A stretch of DNA of 56,646 nt from positions 1-56,646 of the forward strand of contig CAKRZR010000014.1 in NCBI GenBank assembly GCA_934433485.1, read 5' to 3'. The notes beneath the pieces are model-generated. The model saw nothing but the letters and a program-made list of their open reading frames with translations. It ran no database searches and was not told the origin of the DNA. Below are positions 24,142 to 33,051 of this stretch, piece by piece. This stretch comes from an uncultured Eubacteriales bacterium (GTDB lineage Bacteria > Bacillota > Clostridia > Oscillospirales > CAG-272). How positions within the stretch are numbered: position 1 is the first letter of the stretch; every line of letters starts with the position of its first letter. Both the position numbers and the translations under genes were made by a program.

Positions 24142-25626
24142 TTATAAGGTGACGCCGTCCTTCCAGATCGCGAGATTTTCTCTGGACAGCGCCTCAGAAT
24201 GCACTGTCTCCACACCGGACGCGACGGCAAAAATCCGACCAAGCAGGCTGTCTGTCAACGACGCCATAGAAATTCCATTGAGCAGGACACCTGCGTCAAA
24301 ATCGATCCAGTGCGGCTTTTTCCGCGCGAGCATCGTGTTCGTTGCGAGCTTCATTGTCGGAACCGGACAGCCAAACGGTGTACCGCGCCCTGTTGTGAAC
24401 AAAACAAGCTGCGCACCCGATGCCGCCAATGCCGTGGACGCGACCAGATCGTTGCCGGGCGCCTGCAGAAGCGACAGACCATGTACGCGGATCGATTCGC
24501 CGTACAGCAGTACATCCTCCACCGGCGCCGCCCCGCCCTTTTGCGTACAGCCGATCGATTTTTCCTCCAGCGTTGTGATGCCGCCTGCTTTGTTTCCCGG
24601 AGACGGATTCTCCCCGACCGGTTCTCCGTGCGCTATAAAATACTTCTTGAAGCCGTTTACCATATCTACAGTCTTCTGGAATACCGCTTCACTCCGACAA
24701 CGCGCCATGAGCAGAGTCTCCGCGCCAAACATTTCCGGCACCTCGGTCAAAATCGCGCTGCCACCCATACCGATAAGCCTGTCGGATACCGCGCCGACCA
24801 GTGGATTGGCGGTGATCCCGGAAAAACCGTCTGAGCCGCCGCATTTCAAGCCGATCACCAGCTCCGACGCCGGGACCTCCTTGCGCACCGCCGATTCTGC
24901 CCGCATGACCAGCGATTCCAACAGAGAAAGTCCCTCTGTCATCTCATCCGCACAGTCCTGGCAGGCGAGAAACCGGACGCGCGCTTTGTCATAATCGCCG
25001 AGATGGGTCTGCAGAAGTGAAATCGGACTGTTCTCGCAGCCAAGTCCGACGACAAGCACGCCGGCGGCGTTCGGGTGTCGGATCAGACCACACAATAGCT
25101 CCATCGTTCTCTCCGCGTCCTCGCCCAGCTGTGAACAGCCGAACGGATGCGTGTAGGCGACGATTTTTGTCCGTCGCGGCGCAAATCGGGCGGTCGCCTC
25201 GGTCGCAAGCGCGGTGACAATGCCGTTTACACAGCCGACTGTCGGAAGGATCCAGATCTCGTTGCGGATGCCGACTTTGCCGTCGTTCCTGCGATAGCCT
25301 GCAAATGTACGTGGCGTCTCCTGCGGCAGCTCATGGTAATCCGGCGCATACCGATAAGACAACGTACCGGAGAGATTCGTCTGACAGTTGTGTGTATGGA
25401 CGTTCATGCCCGGTGCGATCTCCGCCGTCGCCGTACCGATCACACTGCCGTATTTGCGGATTTTGTCGCCTGGGCTATGCTTCACAAGCGCGACCTTGTG
25501 TCCCGGCGGGATGGACTCCCGTACCGTCAAAGGGGCAGAATTCGATATTTTGACGATTTGTCCGGCAGTCAGCGGCTCGATTGCAACGGCTACGGTATCA
25601 CTCGGATGAATGCGGATCACGTTCAT
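24142..25626 (-). CDS. uxaA: Altronate dehydratase
   Basis: UxaA dehydrates D-altronate to 2-keto-3-deoxygluconate in galacturonate (pectin) catabolism. The 494-residue protein joins an N-terminal SAF domain (about 1-90, ending at VHTHNCQT) to the large dehydratase domain with GYRRNDGKVGIRNEIWILPTVGCVN, THPFGCSQLGEDAERT, GLKCGGSDGFSGITANP and TTGRGTPFGCPVPTMK, the conserved cysteines being candidates for the metal or iron-sulfur site. The ATG overlaps the uxaB stop by four bases (ATGA), so the two are translationally coupled. The uronate isomerase uxaC and the later kdgK/kdgA genes are not in the window. Confidence 0.95.
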   Translation of the reverse strand: MNVIRIHPSDTVAVAIEPLTAGQIVKISNSAPLTVRESIPPGHKVALVKHSPGDKIRKYGSVIGTATAEIAPGMNVHTHNCQTNLSGTLSYRYAPDYHELPQETPRTFAGYRRNDGKVGIRNEIWILPTVGCVNGIVTALATEATARFAPRRTKIVAYTHPFGCSQLGEDAERTMELLCGLIRHPNAAGVLVVGLGCENSPISLLQTHLGDYDKARVRFLACQDCADEMTEGLSLLESLVMRAESAVRKEVPASELVIGLKCGGSDGFSGITANPLVGAVSDRLIGMGGSAILTEVPEMFGAETLLMARCRSEAVFQKTVDMVNGFKKYFIAHGEPVGENPSPGNKAGGITTLEEKSIGCTQKGGAAPVEDVLLYGESIRVHGLSLLQAPGNDLVASTALAASGAQLVLFTTGRGTPFGCPVPTMKLATNTMLARKKPHWIDFDAGVLLNGISMASLTDSLLGRIFAVASGVETVHSEALSRENLAIWKDGVTL

Positions 25627-27095
25627 ACGCGCACACTCCATTTCCGCACCGCCGCCACGGGATCTCTCCGGATATCCGTAAGCATTTCGCAGGTCGTTTC
25701 CACAAAGCCCGGACAGGTCGTCAGATCACAGCCCCAAAGCTCCGTCATAGCGGCGGCGGAACGTACATATTCCACCGCTGGCAGATGACAGAGCGTGAGA
25801 AATTCCGCGGCGTGCGTATCACGGATGGGATATGCGCTGCCATCCGGGCGTGTTCCCGCGACAGCTCCGTTTGTCTCCGTGCCGGTCAGAAACGCGAGCA
25901 GAGCGGCAAACGAAAAGGTCAGGCGAACCGGCAGTCCTCCCGTCGCATGGTACGCATCGCGCAGGGACGGCAGGATCCGCACGCGCCACTTTTCCGTAGA
26001 TTCTATGGAAATATCCAGTAGGCGGTGGTCGATAAACGGGTTGTCAAAGCGATCGAGTACGCACGCGGCAAAACGACGCACGCCATCCGGATCCGCAGGA
26101 TCTAGCGGGACATACGGCAGTATCTCGTACCGAAGCATATCCGCCAGGAAGGTACCGAAATCCGGGTGCTCCACAAGATCGCGCACGATCGGAATCCCGG
26201 CGAGGATACCACAGAGCACGTTTCCGGTATGCGCGCCGTTCAGGATGCGCACCTTTCGTTCCCGATACCGCGCGAGATCGTTGGTAAATGTCACAGGCAG
26301 CCCGGCATTTTTGAGCGGTTTTATGGACGGAATGCCTGTCTTGTCCTCCAGCACCAGCTGAAAAAACGGTTCGCACACGGTGACAGCCTCATCCCGATAG
26401 CCAAGCGTACGCCAAATGGATTCCATATCGTTCGGACTGCCGGTGACAATGCAGTCTACAAGGGTATTGACAAACACACACGATTCCTGTATCCACACAG
26501 AAAAAGCCGTAGGCAATTGCCAGCGGTCTGCCATCACAAGCACGCATTCCCGCAGCGTCGTGCCGTTGTGTTTGATAAGCTCCATCGGCAATATGGTCAG
26601 TCCGCGCGCCGGATCGCCGGAAAACGCCGTAAAACGGTCATAGAGAAGCTGTGTGAGCTTGGCGGGATACGATTTCGCGAGTCGATCCACGGAAGCCTCG
26701 TCGGAGAGCGCGATCCCGGCTTCCGTAGTGTTGGAGACAACATAGGTAAGCGCAGGTGCGCGAAAAATCTCCCGCAGTCTGTTGCGATCTCTATCCGGAT
26801 AGAGAAACTCCGCCATGCAGTCCACAATTTTCGCTTCGTCCACAACCGCACCGTTCATCCGACCGCGCCGCAGGATGGTGTAAACGCCGTCTTGGGCTCG
26901 AAATTTCGCGAGCGGATCTTCCGACACCGGCGACACACGCGGTTTGACTACCGCAATGTTGCCAAGCGGGATACCGGATTCATTCGCGCTCTGCCATAGG
27001 CTCCCGACAAAAGCACGCAGGAAATTTCCCTCGCCGAATTGGACGGTGCGGATCGGACGTGCGACAGGCGCGTGTACTTCCATTATGGATCTCAT
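25623..27095 (-). CDS. uxaB: Tagaturonate reductase (altronate oxidoreductase)
   Basis: The enzyme reduces D-tagaturonate to D-altronate with NADH. The 490-residue protein is a long-chain mannitol dehydrogenase-family member: RTVQFGEGNFLRAFVG at the nucleotide fold, TILPMELIKHNG, FTNDLARYRERKVRILNGAHTGNV with the catalytic Lys/His region, and DVLDRFDNPFIDH-like sequence near the C-terminal domain. AAGGAG lies before the ATG at 27095; an upstream extension is ruled out because it would cross the promoter. First gene of a two-gene operon with uxaA. Confidence 0.95.
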   Translation of the reverse strand: MRSIMEVHAPVARPIRTVQFGEGNFLRAFVGSLWQSANESGIPLGNIAVVKPRVSPVSEDPLAKFRAQDGVYTILRRGRMNGAVVDEAKIVDCMAEFLYPDRDRNRLREIFRAPALTYVVSNTTEAGIALSDEASVDRLAKSYPAKLTQLLYDRFTAFSGDPARGLTILPMELIKHNGTTLRECVLVMADRWQLPTAFSVWIQESCVFVNTLVDCIVTGSPNDMESIWRTLGYRDEAVTVCEPFFQLVLEDKTGIPSIKPLKNAGLPVTFTNDLARYRERKVRILNGAHTGNVLCGILAGIPIVRDLVEHPDFGTFLADMLRYEILPYVPLDPADPDGVRRFAACVLDRFDNPFIDHRLLDISIESTEKWRVRILPSLRDAYHATGGLPVRLTFSFAALLAFLTGTETNGAVAGTRPDGSAYPIRDTHAAEFLTLCHLPAVEYVRSAAAMTELWGCDLTTCPGFVETTCEMLTDIRRDPVAAVRKWSVRV

Positions 27096-27134
27096 AACTT
27101 TCTCCTTATGGATGCTTCTCAATTTCTTTCCTAT

Positions 27135-27163
27135 AGTATAATGCCTTTTATGCCGCTTGTCAA
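27135..27163 (-). promoter_or_regulatory. Strong promoter of uxaB-uxaA
   Basis: On the minus strand TTGACA (27163-27158), a 17-base spacer and TATACT (27140-27135). Confidence 0.88.
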
Positions 27164-27182
27164 GGGAAAGAAAGCCGCACAC

Positions 27183-27232
27183 AAAAAACGGATCCGATCC
27201 GCTTTGTATCAAGGGGGATCCGATCCGTTTTT
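27183..27232 (-). terminator. Terminator of the xylose operon
   Basis: CGGATCCGATCC (27189-27200) and GGATCCGATCCG (27216-27227) pair except for one central mismatch and are flanked by six A and five T, so it can work both ways. Each arm is nearly self-complementary, so the arms also read as direct repeats. Confidence 0.85.
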
Positions 27233-27244
27233 CTTTGTCAATCC

Positions 27245-28357
27245 TCAGTCAAGCACGCCGGGCAGAAGGCCGGTTGCCATAGGCGGCATTTTTTCAAACC
27301 GCGATTCAATCTCGATTTCACGCCGGTGTTTGCCGGAGGTGAGGATACCCTCCATGATCTCGAGAATGTGAAAAGTCTGACGGCAGTTCGCACGGAACCA
27401 TTTACCGTCGCGGGAGGACAGTGCCTTTGCCATATCCGCCAGCCCGAGCGCGCGGCTGTTGCCGGGATAGGGATAGCACAGCGGCATTTCCATCACGCTG
27501 CCCTGCTCCGGACGGAACAGCTTGACGGGACCGCCAAAGCCGTTCGGATCGGGAACATAGAGCGTGCCCTCGGAGCCGTAAACCTCCAGTCTCGCCTGGG
27601 ACGGATAGTGCACGTCAAAGGTCGTGAACAATGTGCCGATCGCACCGGACGCGAACCGGAGATTGCCTGTGATGTATGTCGGCGTATGTACCGCGATGGT
27701 CTCGCCGAAATGGGGCGTGCTCGTGATCGTCCGGGTCGGAAAGCTGGTTCCCGTCATCGCGGATACGGCGGCTACCGGTCCGAGCAGATTGACAAGCGCG
27801 GTCAGGTAATATGGTCCCATATCAAAGAGCGGACCACCGCCGTATTGGTAGTAGAAGTCCGGATCCGGATGCCAGGTTTCGTGTCCGTGGCAGATCATGA
27901 AACCTGCCGCTCCGACAGGAGTGCCGATATAGCCGTCCTCAATGAGCTTGCGGCAGGTCTGGATCCCGCTGCCGAGGAACGTGTCCGGCGCGCCGCCAAG
28001 CATCAGCCCTTTTTCCGCCGTCAGTGCCATGATCTCGCGCCCCTCTTCCAGCGATGCGGCAAGCGGCTTTTCGGAATAGACATGCTTTCCCGCGTGCAAT
28101 GCCGCCATGGTGACGTCGTAATGCTCGTAGGGACGGGTGATGTTCAGTACAATGTCCACCTCTGGATCGGCAAACAGCTCGTACATATCGTTATACAGCT
28201 TCGGAATGTGGTATTTTTCGACCGCCGCCTCCGCGCGTTCCCGGATCAGGTCGCATACGCCGATGATCTCTATCTCGCGGAAAAGGTTTGTGATGTTCTC
28301 CAGATAAATCCCGCTGATGGCGCCCACACCGACAAAGCCGATCTTCACTTTTTTCAT
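27245..28357 (-). CDS. Gfo/Idh/MocA-family oxidoreductase (xylose-operon member)
   Basis: A 370-residue protein with KVKIGFVGVGAISG, VLNITRPYEHYDV, the EKP motif in HVYSEKPLAASLEEG, and PLFDMGPYYLTALV, where family members have the catalytic-site residues. The DTFLGSG block is typical of a subgroup acting on glycosides or deoxy sugars. GAGGAG precedes the ATG. It is the last gene of xylA-xylB-thuA-gfo, 12 bases after the ThuA gene, so it probably acts with that ThuA on a modified sugar that enters pentose catabolism. Confidence 0.9.
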   Translation of the reverse strand: MKKVKIGFVGVGAISGIYLENITNLFREIEIIGVCDLIRERAEAAVEKYHIPKLYNDMYELFADPEVDIVLNITRPYEHYDVTMAALHAGKHVYSEKPLAASLEEGREIMALTAEKGLMLGGAPDTFLGSGIQTCRKLIEDGYIGTPVGAAGFMICHGHETWHPDPDFYYQYGGGPLFDMGPYYLTALVNLLGPVAAVSAMTGTSFPTRTITSTPHFGETIAVHTPTYITGNLRFASGAIGTLFTTFDVHYPSQARLEVYGSEGTLYVPDPNGFGGPVKLFRPEQGSVMEMPLCYPYPGNSRALGLADMAKALSSRDGKWFRANCRQTFHILEIMEGILTSGKHRREIEIESRFEKMPPMATGLLPGVLD

Positions 28358-28369
28358 AGCAATCGCTCC

Positions 28370-29092
28370 TCAATACATTTTCGCGCTGTTTTCAAACCGC
28401 TCCGTGGTCAGACCGTGATCGCGCGCGTACTGTTTGCCCTCCGCTGCCCAGACCATACCGCGCCGCATGAGCTCGCCGGCGGTCGGGAACAGGTCGAATA
28501 CGTCGTCGTGATGACCGAGTGAGGTATAGAAGACCCTGCCGTTGCCCCAGTATTTCGTCCACGCGACCGGCATCTGCACCTGCTTGTTCGCGGCGTGAAA
28601 ATACGTGACAAGCGGGAAGGTCGTAGCCGCCAGCACCTCGATCGCCGGATCCACGTGGAGGTAGTAATGCTCGCTGCGCACGACAAAATCGGATAGTCCC
28701 ACCGTGATCGGACTGGAGGACGGCACGATGTTGACCATATATTCCACACCGTCGCCGCCCGGATGGCTGACCCACTGTCCGCCGGTCATGAACTGCCACT
28801 CCGTATTGTCCCGGAACGCGTCGCACATACCGCCGTGACAGCCCGCCAGCCCCGTACCGTTCGCGACCGCGCGGGAAATGTTCTGTACGTATTCCCCCGG
28901 AATCGTGCCCATTGTCCAGCACGCGACGATCAGGTCATATTCCATGAGCTTCTCCGCGTCCGCGAGGCAGTCCTGCGTATCATAGACCTCCGCCGCGTAT
29001 CCGGCTTCCTCCATCATCCGCGCGAACCGTGCCGAAGTCAGCTTTGGCTCATGTCCGTCCCAGCCACCCTGAAAAATCAGTACCTTTTTCAT
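28370..29092 (-). CDS. ThuA-like domain protein (xylose-operon member)
   Basis: A 240-residue ThuA-family protein with KVLIFQGGWDGHEPK, TGLAGCHGGMCDAF, GGQWVSHPGG, VRSEHYYLHVDP, WTKYWGNGRVFYTSLGHHDDVF. It is only distantly similar to the ThuA at 1644-2375. It lies 23 bases after xylB and 12 before a Gfo/Idh gene, with AAAGGAG before the ATG. The repeated pairing of ThuA with a Gfo/Idh enzyme in this window supports a shared reaction sequence, but the compound is unknown. Confidence 0.9.
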   Translation of the reverse strand: MKKVLIFQGGWDGHEPKLTSARFARMMEEAGYAAEVYDTQDCLADAEKLMEYDLIVACWTMGTIPGEYVQNISRAVANGTGLAGCHGGMCDAFRDNTEWQFMTGGQWVSHPGGDGVEYMVNIVPSSSPITVGLSDFVVRSEHYYLHVDPAIEVLAATTFPLVTYFHAANKQVQMPVAWTKYWGNGRVFYTSLGHHDDVFDLFPTAGELMRRGMVWAAEGKQYARDHGLTTERFENSAKMY

Positions 29093-29115
29093 GTATTTTC
29101 TCCTTTACGCAACAA

Positions 29116-30627
29116 TCAAAGTGCCGCCAGCGACGCAAATTCCTTTTGCAGCGCGGGATACAGCCGCCGGTACAGCGCGTACCCCTGCGTATACCGCGCC
29201 GCGTTCTCCGACACCTCTGTCCGATCCCGTTCCCGTACGATCTCCTGGCACGCCGTCACGACATCCGGATACAATCCGCATCCGACCATGGCGAGAATCC
29301 CGACGCCCAGTGCGGGACCTTCCTCGTTCTCCATCCGACAGACCGGCATTCCGTAACAGTCCGCAATGATCTGCCGCCAAAGCGCGCTTTTCCCACCGCC
29401 GCCGCAGATACGCATTTTGTCGATTCCAACCTTCATTTCGGAGAGCACCGTCAGGCAGTCGGTCAGAGAGAACGCTACACCCTCCAGTACGGAGCGGATC
29501 ATGTCCCCCTTTGTGTGCATACCGGACAGTCCGAAAAACACGCCGCGCGCGTTCGGATCCAGATGCGGCGTCCGCTCTCCCATGAGATAGGGCAAGTAGA
29601 AAAGGCGATTTGCGAGTACCGGAGATTTTTCCGCCTGTGCCGTCATCCACGTGTACGGATCCTCGCAGCCAAAATCCGCCGGGGAACAAAGCGTATCGCG
29701 GAACCAGTGCAGCGACAATCCGGCGCCCTGTGTCACACCCATCACGTGCCAGGCACCCGGAACCGCGCAGCAAAACGTGTGTACCCTGCCTGCCGGATCG
29801 ATCAAGGGACGGTCGGTATGCGCGAACACCACGCCGCTTGTCCCGATGGTAGTGAACGCCGCGCCCTCCGAAACGACCCCCATGCCGATCGCGGCAGCCG
29901 CGTTGTCCCCCGCACCGCCGACCACGGGAATCCCGGCGACCAGACCACATTCCGCCGCGGCAGATTCCGTCAGCACGCCGGTGACATCGGGCGACTCGTA
30001 GACCTTGCCGAGCATATCCGCACGAATGGACAGCGCGTCGCACATCACATTCGACCAGGCGCGCATCGGCACATCGAGCAGCTGCATACCGGACGCGTCC
30101 GAGACCTCTGTGGCGTATTCTCCGGTCAGAAGCAGGCGCACATAATCCTTCGGCAGGAGAATCTTTCTGCATTTTTGGAAAATCTCCGGCTCATGCTTCT
30201 GCACCCAGCGGATTTTTCCGGCGGTAAAACCAGTCAGCACCGGATTTGCCGTGATCGCCACGCATCGCTGTCTTCCGATCTCCGCTTCGATCTCCGCGCA
30301 TTCCGCACCGGTTCGCTGATCGCACCAGAGAATCGCAGGACGGAGCACCCGATTCCGCTCGTCAAGCATCACAAGCCCGTGCATCTGACCGGACAGACCG
30401 ATCCCGCCGAGTGCACGGGGATCCACACCGGTGTCCCGCATGACTTTGCGAATCGTCTCTACCGTCGCGCGGTGCCAGTCCGCCGGATCCTGCTCCGCCC
30501 ATCCGTTTTGCGGCTGTGCCATCGGATATTCCGCGGTGGCGGAGGAGACCGCCTGTCCACGCGCGTTCCACAGTACTGTTTTTGTGCCGGAGGTGCCGAT
30601 GTCGATACCGATAACATATTCTTTCAT
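29116..30627 (-). CDS. xylB: Xylulokinase
   Basis: This FGGY-family kinase phosphorylates D-xylulose at position 5. The 503-residue protein has the N-terminal phosphate loop GIDIGTSGTKTVLW, the xylulokinase LSGQMHGLV motif, GGAGDNAAAAIG, GTSGVVFAH, and ICGGGGKSALWRQIIADCYG near the C-terminus. These are the xylulokinase-specific forms rather than those of glycerol or gluconate kinase. Length is normal. AAAGGAAC precedes the ATG. It lies 27 bases after xylA in the same operon. Confidence 0.97.
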   Translation of the reverse strand: MKEYVIGIDIGTSGTKTVLWNARGQAVSSATAEYPMAQPQNGWAEQDPADWHRATVETIRKVMRDTGVDPRALGGIGLSGQMHGLVMLDERNRVLRPAILWCDQRTGAECAEIEAEIGRQRCVAITANPVLTGFTAGKIRWVQKHEPEIFQKCRKILLPKDYVRLLLTGEYATEVSDASGMQLLDVPMRAWSNVMCDALSIRADMLGKVYESPDVTGVLTESAAAECGLVAGIPVVGGAGDNAAAAIGMGVVSEGAAFTTIGTSGVVFAHTDRPLIDPAGRVHTFCCAVPGAWHVMGVTQGAGLSLHWFRDTLCSPADFGCEDPYTWMTAQAEKSPVLANRLFYLPYLMGERTPHLDPNARGVFFGLSGMHTKGDMIRSVLEGVAFSLTDCLTVLSEMKVGIDKMRICGGGGKSALWRQIIADCYGMPVCRMENEEGPALGVGILAMVGCGLYPDVVTACQEIVRERDRTEVSENAARYTQGYALYRRLYPALQKEFASLAAL

Positions 30628-30654
30628 GGCGTTGTTCCTTTACATCATGTGGGA

Positions 30655-31971
30655 TCAGCCGAACAGGATCTCGTTCAGCACATTTTCCAGATATTCCTGT
30701 CTGCCGCTTGCCGGGTACGCAACCTCCCCCTTATCCAGCGCGTAGTCTTCCAGCTCCTCGATCGTTGCCGTGCGATCCGCGATCCGCTTGCCGATGCCGG
30801 TTTGATAACCAGCGTACCGCTCTGCCACAAATTCGTCGAGTCGTCCGTCGCGCTGCATTTTGTCCGCCATGCGCAAACCGAGCGCGAACGCGTCCATACC
30901 GGCGATATAGCTGTAAGCGAGGTCCTCCGGCGTATAGGAGCCGCGGCGCGTTTTTGCGTCGAAATTGAGTCCGCCGTTTGTGAATCCACCGGCACGAAGC
31001 ACCTCAAGCATACAAAGCGCGGTGTCGTACACATTGGTCGGGAACTGGTCGGTATCCCAGCCGAGGAGCATATCGCCCTGATTCGCGTCGATGGAGCCAA
31101 ACATGCCGTTCACGCGTGCCACGGTCAGCTCATGGGCAAAGGTGTGTCCGGCGAGGGTCGCGTGATTCGCTTCGATGTTGAGGCGGAAGTCCTTGTCCAG
31201 ACCGTGCTGTCTGAGAAACCCGATGACGGTCGCCGCGTCGAAATCGTACTGGTGCTTCGTCGGTTCCTTCGGCTTCGGTTCAATATAGAAGTCTCCCTTG
31301 AAACCGATTTTACGCCCGTGCTGCGAGGTCAGGCGGAGGAGGTACGCCATATTGTCCAGCTCCAGACCCATGTCTGTGTTGAGTAAGGTTTCGTAGCCCT
31401 CTCTGCCGCCCCAGTAGACGTAGCCATTGCCGCCCAGCTTGACAGTCAGCTCGATCGCCTTTTTGATCTGTGTCACCGCGAACGCGAACACATCGGGATC
31501 CGGCGAGGTACCAGCGCCGTGCATATACCGCGGATGGTTGAAGCAGTTGGCGGTGCCCCACAGGAGCTTTTTGTCATATTTCGCCATCAGCTCGCCGATG
31601 TGATCTGTGATCTCGTCCAGACGGCGGTTTGTCTCCGTGAGATTGTCCGCTTCTGGCGCAATGTCCCGGTCATGGAAGCAGAAATAGTCAATGGAGAGCT
31701 TGTCCATGAACTCGAACGCCGCTTCCGCCTTGCGGTGCGCCTGTGTCATCGGATCGCCGCCGCCATAGGATTTGTCCATCGTACCGACGCCGAACATATC
31801 CACGCCCTCCGCGCACATGGTGTGCCAGTACGACATGGCGAATTTACAATGCGCGCGCATGGTTCTGCCGGCAATCACCTCGTCGGGATTGTAGTACCGG
31901 AACGCGAAGCCGGTTTTCGCTTCTCTGCCCGCATAGGCGATTTTGGGAATTTTCGGATAATACATAGTCAT
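30655..31971 (-). CDS. xylA: Xylose isomerase
   Basis: The enzyme converts D-xylose to D-xylulose in the cytosol, using divalent metal. The 438-residue protein is a class II (long) xylose isomerase: FCFHDRDIAPE with the catalytic His, YVYWGGREGYETLLNT, KGDFYIEPKPKEPTKHQYD with metal-binding Glu, LNIEANHATLAGH, SIDANQGD and DTDQFP. AAAGGA lies six bases before the ATG at 31971; a more distal ATG overlaps that ribosome binding site. First gene of the xylose operon and divergent from the AraC gene. Confidence 0.97.
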   Translation of the reverse strand: MTMYYPKIPKIAYAGREAKTGFAFRYYNPDEVIAGRTMRAHCKFAMSYWHTMCAEGVDMFGVGTMDKSYGGGDPMTQAHRKAEAAFEFMDKLSIDYFCFHDRDIAPEADNLTETNRRLDEITDHIGELMAKYDKKLLWGTANCFNHPRYMHGAGTSPDPDVFAFAVTQIKKAIELTVKLGGNGYVYWGGREGYETLLNTDMGLELDNMAYLLRLTSQHGRKIGFKGDFYIEPKPKEPTKHQYDFDAATVIGFLRQHGLDKDFRLNIEANHATLAGHTFAHELTVARVNGMFGSIDANQGDMLLGWDTDQFPTNVYDTALCMLEVLRAGGFTNGGLNFDAKTRRGSYTPEDLAYSYIAGMDAFALGLRMADKMQRDGRLDEFVAERYAGYQTGIGKRIADRTATIEELEDYALDKGEVAYPASGRQEYLENVLNEILFG

Positions 31972-32016
31972 AGCCATCCTTTCGTGTGCCATCCTGAAAA
32001 ATGGTTCTTTTGTACT

Positions 32017-32062
32017 ATTATAGTAGAAATCCTTGTCAAATGCAGGACAGGTATGGTATAAT
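32017..32062. promoter_or_regulatory. Overlapping divergent promoters of xylA and araC
   Basis: For the plus strand TTGTCA (32033-32038), an 18-base spacer and TATAAT (32057-32062) precede the AraC gene. For the minus strand there is a perfect TATAAT (32022-32017), but no good -35 at 17 bases; a TTGACA (32039-32034) is only 11 bases away. The xylA promoter therefore probably needs an activator. The two promoters share the same few bases. Confidence 0.65.
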
Positions 32063-32134
32063 ATATAGACAGATTTTGTCTTTCCAAAACTTCAGAGAGG
32101 AAAAACGCGTCAAAACCGCGTGTGAAGCCCGTTT

Positions 32135-32935
32135 ATGTTTTACGAACTGAAGCATTCTCTCGCCGCGGACTACTGTAAGGTCGAATCCGGCTGCGATTTT
32201 TCGTTTCCCGCGCACATGCACCACTGCTTTGAATGGATCACAGTGACGGACGGCAGTATGCGCGTAACGGTGGGCGAGCGGGAGTATCTGCTTTCCTCCG
32301 GAGAGTCGGTGCTTGTGTTTCCCAATCAGATCCACGCGATGGAATCCGCGCCGCACAGCAGCCATTTTCTCTGTCTCTTCTCACCACGGCTGGTGCAGGC
32401 GTACACGGAAAAAACAGCGGGCAGGATCCCGGAGGACAATCGATTTCTGGATACACGATGGTCTGAGGAAGTCCTTCGGGACGCGGCGGACAGCAATCCG
32501 ATTCTGTTAAAGGGGATCCTGTACACCGTCTGCGGCGCCTTTGACCGCACGGCGCAATATCGGGCCGCCGGCGGAGAAACGGATCTGCTTTTGTACCGGA
32601 TCTTCCTGTTCGTGGAGGAGAATTATCACACAGACGCCTCCCTTGCCGCTCTGTCGCGCACGCTCGGATATGATTACGCCTATCTCTCAAAGTATTTCCG
32701 CACTACCGCCGGTATGACCTACAACGAATACCTCCGTCAATACCGGATCAGCCGGGCATGCTATCTGTTGGAAAACGCGAAAATGACGGTGCTTGCCGTC
32801 GCCGTGGAATGCGGATTCGGCTCCCTGCGCTCCATGAACCGACAGTTCCGCGCGCAAATGGGTCAGACGCCAACGGAGTATCGCCGCACCTGGCGGGAAA
32901 AACCGGTAGAAAAGGAACCGGATGCGCGAACGTGA
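32135..32935 (+). CDS. AraC-family regulator, probable activator of the xylose operon
   Basis: A 266-residue protein with an N-terminal cupin (FPAHMHHCFEWITVTDGSMRVTVG, then LVFPNQIHAME) that would sense a sugar, and two C-terminal helix-turn-helix motifs (about 165-255: SLAALSRTLGYDYAYLSKYF and VAVECGFGSLRSMNRQF). It faces xylA across a shared promoter region, which suggests pentose-dependent activation of xylA-xylB-thuA-gfo. The ribosome binding site is weak for this start; no better in-frame start gives a complete cupin. No terminator separates it from the next AraC gene, but that gene has its own promoter. Confidence 0.88.
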   Translation: MFYELKHSLAADYCKVESGCDFSFPAHMHHCFEWITVTDGSMRVTVGEREYLLSSGESVLVFPNQIHAMESAPHSSHFLCLFSPRLVQAYTEKTAGRIPEDNRFLDTRWSEEVLRDAADSNPILLKGILYTVCGAFDRTAQYRAAGGETDLLLYRIFLFVEENYHTDASLAALSRTLGYDYAYLSKYFRTTAGMTYNEYLRQYRISRACYLLENAKMTVLAVAVECGFGSLRSMNRQFRAQMGQTPTEYRRTWREKPVEKEPDART

Positions 32936-33016
32936 TTCCCGGCGCATACAGAAAAACGGGCACAGCGGGACCACGTGGAGAAACTGAGCAAAAAACGTCG
33001 AGAAGAATCGGACGCT

Positions 33017-33037
33017 GTGTGGTATACTTTTTGCGTA
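33017..33037 (+). promoter_or_regulatory. Extended -10 promoter of the AraC/GyrI-ABC unit
   Basis: TGGTATACT (about 33020-33028) has the TGn extension in front of TATACT; no recognisable -35 lies at the usual distance. The start codon of the regulator follows about 25 bases later. Confidence 0.5.
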
Positions 33038-33051
33038 AGGAGCTGAGGTAC

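Noticed and set aside
27189..27227. GGATCCGATCC direct repeats as regulator-binding sites
   Set aside because: They form the two arms of a terminator with flanking A and T runs, which explains them fully.
29029..31386. 785-codon open frame on the plus strand opposite xylB and xylA
   Set aside because: It is the antisense of two clearly conserved genes in GC-rich DNA, shows no family motifs and is rich in Arg/His, as expected for a shadow frame.
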